From assembly GCA_949358305.1 (NCBI GenBank), contig OX442323.1:7688001-7752000 (forward strand): 64,000 nucleotides of DNA. Reading direction: 5' to 3'. The notes beneath the pieces were generated by a model. It was not told the DNA's origin and did no database searches. It saw only the letters and a program-made list of their open reading frames with translations. Positions 56,889-64,000 of the stretch are shown here, piece after piece (position 1 is the first letter of the stretch; every line of letters begins with the position of its first letter). The position numbers were made by a program, and so were the translations under genes. The stretch is from Strigamia acuminata (taxonomy: Eukaryota; Arthropoda; Chilopoda; Geophilomorpha; Linotaeniidae).

Positions 56889-57683
56889 TCAATACCATTG
56901 ACCCCATTTAATTATTAAATTAGCCAGTTCATCTTTTTTCTTTACTAAATTTCGCCACTTAGTTGCCATTTGATTGTGTGTAAAGCGCTTTGGATTGAAC
57001 CGTACATCAGCCTCAATTTTTATCCAACGGCCTTTCCCGTATACAACCACTCCTTGGTAAAATAAATCCACGTCTTCCTTACGCCACTCGGCGGGGCATG
57101 GTGGCTCCCGGCATGGTGGCTCCCGGCATGGTGGCTCCCGGCATGGTGGCTCCCGGCATGGTGGCTCCCGGCATGGTGGCTCCCGGCATGGTGGCTCCCG
57201 GCATGGTGGCTCCCGGCATGGTGGCTCCCGGCATGGTGGCTCCCGGCATGGTGGCTCCCGGCATGGTGGCTCCCGGCATGGTGGCTCCCGGCATGGTGGC
57301 TCCGTCTCTGGTTCCGTCTCGGTCTCCTCCGATTCCGTTTCGGTCTCCGTCTCGGTATCCGTCTCCGGTTGCCACACAGATTCGTTAAATGGTTCACCCC
57401 CCCGAACAAGTTCGGGGTCCATCTCTCGTAATTGTTTTTCTAGAGTCTCCACCCGATTCCGCCACGCCCTGTAAAAATCAAATTTTTAATTTTTGTTATT
57501 TTTGTTATTTTTGTTATTTCCCTACATGTTTTCTTCAGCGTTTTTTTTTTTTTGGACCTCCAATTGATTCAGCAACAACCTGTGAAAATAAAATTTTTAA
57601 TTTTTGTTATTTTTGTTATTTTTGTTATTTCCCTACTTATTTTGTTCTTCAATTTCTTGAACCTTTTTTCTCATTTCCGCCAT
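56889..57683 (-). CDS. Coiled-coil / VNTR / telobox-like Myb protein, unit C copy (longest VNTR)
   Basis: Exons 57683-57637, 57579-57526 and 57468-56889, about 226 aa, both donors GT. It has one more CREPP pentapeptide than B and one substitution in the acidic stretch (ETDTE for ETETE). The Myb domain is unchanged. The retrotransposon lies 3' of the gene, about 50 bp beyond the stop. Confidence 0.7.
57095..57303 (-). repeat. 15-bp coding VNTR, unit C (about 14 repeats)
   Basis: Same CREPP-coding array, longest of the three, frame preserved. Confidence 0.95.
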
Positions 57684-57904
57684 TGACAGAAGCTTGTTTG
57701 GCATTGTACAGCCGAATGCAGAAGGTGTACCTGCAATTACCATTAGACCACTTCATTGATTATACCAAAATACCAAAAAAACAAAAAAGAAAAAAAGAAA
57801 AAGGAAAAAAAAAAGGAAAAAAAGAAAACATCTGGTCAAACCCAAGCAGAAAAACAAGATCCCGATCGCCACTAAAGCGCTCCAGCAGCAAAAAACAAAA
57901 ATAC

Positions 57905-58171
57905 AGCAGAACGCCGATTATCCGAACTAATTAGGACACAGGTTGTTCATAAAACCCATTTTTTTCATATAATCGCACATTCGGTTTATGTACAAATAGA
58001 AAATCGTTTAAAACAATAAGAAAACGTTCAAAATTGTTAGAAAACGTTAAAAATCGATATAAAATCGTTTGAAAACGTTCAAAATCGATACAATCCCATT
58101 TAAATACGTTCAAAATCGATTAAAAATCGGGTGGTTTGTTTACCCACCATTCGGATAATCGGCGTTCTCCT
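57905..58171. mobile_element. Pogo/Tigger-like MITE, unit C copy
   Basis: Homologous to 11346 and 15362. Confidence 0.55.
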
Positions 58172-58869
58172 TTCCTTGTAATCTCGAAAACATCAAAATG
58201 CAGCGGAAGTGGAAGTTGCAAATCCGCCATTTCCCTCGCTTAAAGTGGGAAGTGTGTTTTGCTCATTAGTGTTTATCTTTTAATTGGTTTCGGGTGTAAA
58301 TGCGCGACTCACGGGTTTTCCCTTCCCTTTTCCCGCCAATTTGCCGTGGAATCTGGGCAGCCCGTTCCGTCATCAAAGGGATGCCGAGGTCCCGTTCGGC
58401 TGGCAAGGGCCGTGACTCATGTAAGGACTGTGGGGCACGCGCCACGTCTGGCTTAATCAAGTATTGATGAGTTGACAACGCCAGATGCTTACTAGGAAAT
58501 CTCCCGGGATCGGGAATCACCCGACTAACGCGTGCGCTGTCAACAACAGTAGCCGGAAAATGACCAATTGAGTGCATTTGCTTTTTAAATTTGAGCGAAA
58601 TGGGTGCGCGGCCCTTTAATTAGCTCATTTAAACACGAAATTGGTGAATGCGTGGTTAACAAGGGCTGCGTTTTGTTTTCTTTTGTTTGCTGTGAAGCGC
58701 CCTAACTAAGTGTGCGCTTTCTGTTCTTTTCGACATTTAATGGGAATAAAACCCAATTGCACAACTTCGAGATTTGGTGCGATTTCGCATTGTTTGGGGT
58801 GGATTTTTACGATTTACTCAAGATTTAACATCAAATTGGGCTAATTTATTTGATTTTATCGCGATTTCA

Positions 58870-59596
58870 CACCAAATTTGTACATTTTTCCTGATTTTAC
58901 CGCTATTTTACACCCAATTGGTACATTTTTCCTGATTTTACACCCAATTTGTACATTTTTCCTGACTTTATCGCGATTTTACACCCAATTTGTACATTTT
59001 CCTGATTTTATCGCCATTTTACACCCAATTGGTACATTTTTCCCTGATTTTATCGCCATTTTACACCCAATTGGTACATTTTTCCCTGATTTTATCGCCA
59101 TTTTACACCCAATTGGTACATTTTTCCCTGATTTTTACACCCAATTTGTACATTTTCCTGATTTTATCGCCATTTTACACACAATTGGTACATTTTTCCC
59201 TGATTTTATCGCCATTTTACACCCAGTTGGTACATTTTTCCCTGATTTTTACACCCAATTTGTACATTTTCCTGATTTTATCGCCATTTTACACCCAGTT
59301 GGTACATTTTTCCCCGATTTTTACACCCAATTTGTACATTTTCCTGATTTTATCGCCATTTTACACCCAATTGGTACATTTTTCCTGATTTTTAAACCGA
59401 ATTTGTACATTTTTCCTGTTTTTATCGCCATTTTACACCCAGTTGGTACATTTTTCCCTGATTTTTACACCCAATTTGTACATTTTCCTGATTTTATCGC
59501 CATTTTACACCCAATTGGTACATTTTTCCTGATTTTTAAACCGAATTTGTACATTTTTCCTGTTTTTATCGCCATTTTACACCCAGTTAGTACATT
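58870..59596. repeat. ~43-bp minisatellite, unit C copy
   Basis: Same array as in A and B; shares the ccccg variant with B. Confidence 0.93.
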
Positions 59597-60817
59597 TTCC
59601 AGCCTTTGTAGTGATTTCACGAGATATTAAATCACTTTTTTATATTTAAAGTGATTCTAACGACTCGTTTTGCGTTAATTTCTTTCCTCCAATCTCGCAC
59701 CATTTGTCAACTTACGCAGGTGATTTGACAAATTTCATTCCTATCTAATCCAGAGGTCAACGCGTGTAAAGGTTCGACATGGAGCCCCAAACAATTGCTG
59801 ACTCCAAAACTTGACAAAATCTCCACAAAATCTCCACAAACCATCCCAAAATATCAAAAAAAAAATCCATAAAACAAAAAAACACAAAACAACCTACTTT
59901 CCTTTATCTTCTTTTTTCCTAGCGTTTGCTCAGTTGGCTTCATTCACCACTATCACCAGGTTGGAATTAGCAAAACTGTAAAAATAGACACGAAAAAACC
60001 ATTAAATCCAACCACCGACCAAAAATAAACACAAATTTAATACCAAACATAAAAACAAACAAAAATCAATTCCGAATCCGAACACCAGGGGGTCTAAAAT
60101 CAATAAATAAAGCCAATCTTCAACGCAATGTTTTTTAAAAAAAAAAATCCAAAAAAAAAAAGAACTAGGTGCAGTCACCAGTTTGAGACAAGGGAGTCCA
60201 AATTATATGAAGAAAGAAAAAGGGAATAAACCAAGGGCACTCACTTCCTTTCTTGTACCCCAACAATGCACAAGCCCAGTCCAGATTCGACTGGTTTTGG
60301 GTTTTCACCCATAAGAGGTGAAGCTAGAAACAGGAAAGGCATTTCAAGGGCTTTCTGGTCACATTTTCTCCCCCCAACACCCATAATTCCTGTCTGCAAA
60401 TTAATTAATTAATTACGCTTGCGCATTGCATTTATTTCCCCGGATGTGGACACTTTCCTAAATAGAAGACAATAAAAATCATCACAAACGTGTCAGTTAG
60501 GCACATGAAACTCGCCGTTACCAAAAACTTGACTAACAAATAAGGGGAGCATTCCAAAATCAATTACAACAATAGCAAATTCAAATTTTAATTAACTTTT
60601 TTTGTGCCAAATATAAAAATTGCCATTTCGTCTCTTAAAGACGCAAGAGGCAGATCCAGAAAACGGACAAGGGGGAGGCTATTTTGGCTCAAATTTTCAC
60701 AAACAAACATCGAATGTTTTCGGCAAAAAAATTATTATTTTTCGTCTAAAAATCATTTTTTTTTCATCTCAATCATATTTTTGGGCCTAAATCTGTATTT
60801 TTTGGTACAAAAATGAA

Positions 60818-60874
60818 AATTTAGTAAAATAAACGAGGAAATGAACACGCACACACGAGTATCTTGGTTATCTT
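60818..60874. repeat. 4-kb unit copy D, left 57 bp
   Basis: Starts like the other units and is cut at ...ggttatctt by a second retrotransposon, at the same base as unit C. Confidence 0.9.
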
Positions 60875-63800
60875 TGTGACGGTGACGACCACAACTCCCA
60901 TTTAACAATGGTACCGGGAAGAGATCGCGATAAATAACAGTGAATACAATACGAGATAAATACAAGACAATTTATTGTTGGCAAACAATATGCAGTGAGC
61001 TAAATTATACATAAGACTAATGCCAACATTTGGCAAGTTAACTGACTATTAAACTATACAAAGCATAGGCCAATTGGTCCTAAAATAATATCATTACGTG
61101 TCTGGGATAAGGGAGCGGTTTCCCCATCGCTCGACCTGGTTTACAGATGTCATCTAAGCCGGATGGCTGTGTCCTGGAGTCCGATATGGCTTCGCTGGTT
61201 TCCTTGGTTCGCTGTGTAAATTATCGCACGTCGATAAATCGAATGATCTGAGCATTGCGGTTGACTTTGTCTGCACCGCCACAACTTTGGGAGGATATTG
61301 GTGTAAGTAAATGTATTCATTTTACTTATCAATATTCCGCTTATGAATTATATTTAATTCATATCGTTGTGAATTCTTATTTAGATATTTTTGTGGATAA
61401 GTTGTCATCAACTTATCAGTTACATTTGCGTCTTTGATGTAATCGTGATCGTAATTAAGTCTTCTGACTTGGTTAATCAACTTGTCGCCAAGTTAATATT
61501 TAGCTGTTATAAATAAAATGAAGATTAGGCTTCCCGTCGCAACACACAATTGCCGTCGAAAGAAAATATACGCCTTGCAATGCAGAACGGTATCAAGCGT
61601 CCCCTGCGTCGCGACACGGTCGTTCGTCTGGCGATTGACGGTATCACGTACACAGGAGTCGATAGCTCGCGGCTCCGCACAGCAGTATAATCTCTCGCGG
61701 TACTAATAATAGACCGACTACTTTGGCATCGAATACCATGAGAATCAGCTTGCCAAACACTTGGTGCTACTCGTGGTTACTGTAAAACAGACTGCTTTGG
61801 CACCATCCGGTGAAGGAACTAATTCTCAACAGCAACGATGCTACTTGCGGTAACGGAATACGTTCATACCGAGAAAGACCACATGGTCCTGTCCGGAGGA
61901 TACTGAATTGCACAACGGCGGGTTCTCCTTCGGCGTCGCAACCGTAAACTGTAACATTTATGCAACATAATGATCCCAGCACTTCGACTTCAATTGCCGG
62001 CGGTGGCATGATTCTGTAGAATCATGCAATGGTTCTTTGTGAATAAATCAACAAAGAACCAAAAGGTTTTTTTTACGTGAACAACGAATCATATTTCTTA
62101 AGTAACAATACCAAACAGAAAATAATCAAACAGAGCTGCCGGATGGCCGGTTGTTTGGGTTTATATAACCTGACTGGATTAGAGATTAATCCAATCAACC
62201 AATTGGAACATGGGTTCCACGAATCCCTCCAATCCCGTATCGCCGGAAGTGGATACGGAGGAGCAATATGCTAATTCACACCACAACCGGAACTGGATAC
62301 CCAGGACCGGAAATGGATCCACCACTCACATCGATCGGTTGATCGATGGATTATCAAATCTCCATTTCTGCTGAACTAGAGATTCCCATCACTTAGTGTG
62401 AACAATAATTATTAATATATATTTATATTAATCCTAATAAAGTGTCGTTTCATACAAATAAATATATTCTTATATTTATTTACCAGTTTTCTTAACTCGC
62501 AATTCGAATTTACCGCTGAATTATAATCGCGCCATCTAGTGGCGACTCGGAGCATTGACAAATGCGGGTTTCGCCAAAAACACTTAAAATTCGGCCGTGT
62601 TATTAATAAATAGCACTTATAAACCGTCATACATCCCCCTTAATTACTCAACTTATAAATTTTATTCATAAGTTTATGTTATTCTTGCGAAATGATTTTA
62701 TTAATATCTCAAAACAGGACTTTTTCATCCCGAACAGCTGAGTGCGTATGCGGGTGACTCAAAATAAATTTCATATTTCTGATGTGCGCAACAATTCTTT
62801 TTTAATGAATTATCAAGAATAAAATATTATTTGGTTACAATAAAACAAACTTGGAACTTTACAACACTTAGCCTCTTTTCTTCACACAATTATTATTTCA
62901 AATAACGGGAATCTTAACATAATTTTTTGGTAAATTATTTCTTTTTAGCTTAACAATTATTAAAAGATTTCTTTTGATTTATAGGATTATCTCTCGATTT
63001 TCCTTTTTTTAAAAATAACATGACTTTTGCATATCACAACCGCTTATTAAATACTAAACAGAATACTTTTGAGTTTTTCGTTAATTCTAACATTTTTTCC
63101 TTAAATTCTTTTAAATTCGAAAATTAACTCCGCGAGTCACTTGACTTCTTCTTCATCAGACTCCGATCCTTCACTCTCTTTCTTAAGAGTCTCACTGGAC
63201 TCACCGACTTCGGACTTTTCTAGGGGAAGAAATTCCGCTGGTCTTCGGTCGATGACGAAATTGGGTTCTTCACCTATATCTTCTGCGGGTGGAGATTTCG
63301 GCGCGTACTCCGGAGACCTTGGTTCATATTCTGGAGTCTTCTCAACTAACTCATAACTTTCTTCAATAGCCTTCTTCGAAGCGTCGTATATCTCCGCAAT
63401 GCAGGGGAGTCCGTAGAACCATGAAGGGTTTATTAATCCTTTTCCGTCGGTGTTGACTCTGTCAATTAACAGTGTCCATATGTGCTCCAGCACAGCAAAA
63501 GATTCGCCTCGATTGGCGTTAAATATCAATTTCATCACATGGACAGCATAATTGATATTCGAGGGATCGGTAGAGTCTGAGCGCATTTGTTCCGTGATTT
63601 TCTCGGCAATTCTAAAAAGCGTCGGAAAATAGTAGCTCACCTCGTATTCGAATAGATGCGCTATTTTCGCTCCTGGTGGAGGGAAAAAGGGTTCCACAAG
63701 AAGTTCATTTTCGGCTTCTTTTTCGTTCTCCTTGGATACCGTTTGACATCCTTTATCGATGACTGTCGTACTCTGTGGTTTTCGGGAACTCTCTAGAGCT

Positions 63801-64000
63801 TCTGGCGGAATTCTCAGATCTTGCATTTCCCTTCCTAGTGGAGTGGTTATGGCGTTCAAGAACTCCGGGCTGATGTACGGCGATCTTCCGTCGCTGGAGA
63901 GGACAATTTTACACGCCGGGCAAGTTGCCCACAACCTGGCCGGGGGAGGGTGAATTCCCATGACCACAAATGGCAGAAAGCTGGGGCGCCAAGGTTGGCC
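60875..64000 (-). mobile_element. Second copy of the long-LTR gypsy retrotransposon, 3' part only
   Basis: LTR 60875-62631, PPT 62632-62646, spacer, then ORF3, at a constant offset of 42,543 from the first copy. One visible LTR difference (C to T near 62030, catgcaatgg). The body lies beyond the window. Confidence 0.92.
63137..64000 (-). CDS. Retrotransposon ORF3, second copy, cut by the window end
   Basis: The C-terminal half of the protein described at 20594-22276; open to the window edge, with no visible difference from the first copy. Confidence 0.8.
   Translation of the reverse strand, partial: GQPWRPSFLPFVVMGIHPPPARLWATCPACKIVLSSDGRSPYISPEFLNAITTPLGREMQDLRIPPEALESSRKPQSTTVIDKGCQTVSKENEKEAENELLVEPFFPPPGAKIAHLFEYEVSYYFPTLFRIAEKITEQMRSDSTDPSNINYAVHVMKLIFNANRGESFAVLEHIWTLLIDRVNTDGKGLINPSWFYGLPCIAEIYDASKKAIEESYELVEKTPEYEPRSPEYAPKSPPAEDIGEEPNFVIDRRPAEFLPLEKSEVGESSETLKKESEGSESDEEEVK

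Larger units (their letters stand above)
56840..60817. repeat. 4-kb tandem unit, copy C, right part
   Basis: Continues unit C from atcttcgaacg after the retrotransposon. Contents as in A and B. Confidence 0.93.

Overview
The window is eukaryotic nuclear DNA, most likely from an insect and perhaps a beetle. It is AT-rich, has very short GT-AG introns of about 50-60 bp, and carries Tc1/mariner, hAT-like and pogo-like DNA elements plus Ty3/gypsy retrotransposons. No bacterial gene organisation, rRNA, tRNA gene or CRISPR array is visible. Species assignment is inference. LAYOUT: (1) 1-10286 is a gene-fragment region. It holds the tail of a gypsy element with a short LTR; a multi-exon minus-strand kinesin-7 (CENP-E-like) gene with a 1.45-kb inverted-repeat element in an intron; a divergently oriented 5' part of ETF-ubiquinone oxidoreductase (ETFDH) with a 1-base frame break and then loss of similarity; a complete Tc1 element (6849-8418) whose transposase is uninterrupted; a small MITE, a minisatellite and a hairpin element; and an ELMO-domain exon. 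(2) From 10287 a ~4.0-kb unit is tandemly repeated: A 10287-14258, B 14259-18274, C 18275-18331 plus 56840-60817, and the start of D 60818-60874. Each full unit carries a three-exon minus-strand gene for a coiled-coil protein with an in-frame 15-bp VNTR and a C-terminal Myb/SANT domain resembling the telobox Myb of telomere-repeat-binding factors, then a pogo-like MITE and a ~43-bp minisatellite. (3) A gypsy-type retrotransposon (18332-56839, minus strand) sits in unit C, flanked by a 4-bp (or 5-bp) target duplication. Without its nested insert it is about 14.35 kb, with 1757-bp LTRs, a tRNA-Gln-type primer site, Gag, a canonical -1 frameshift heptamer, protease-RT-RNase H, integrase, and a third ORF in the env position that is not env-like. 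(4) The retrotransposon's right LTR is split by a 24.15-kb insert (32016-56169) made of nearly two copies of a 12,102-bp unit with no evident genes, rich in palindromes and containing a hAT-type MITE. (5) At 60875 a second copy of the same retrotransposon occupies exactly the same site in unit D and runs off the window end.
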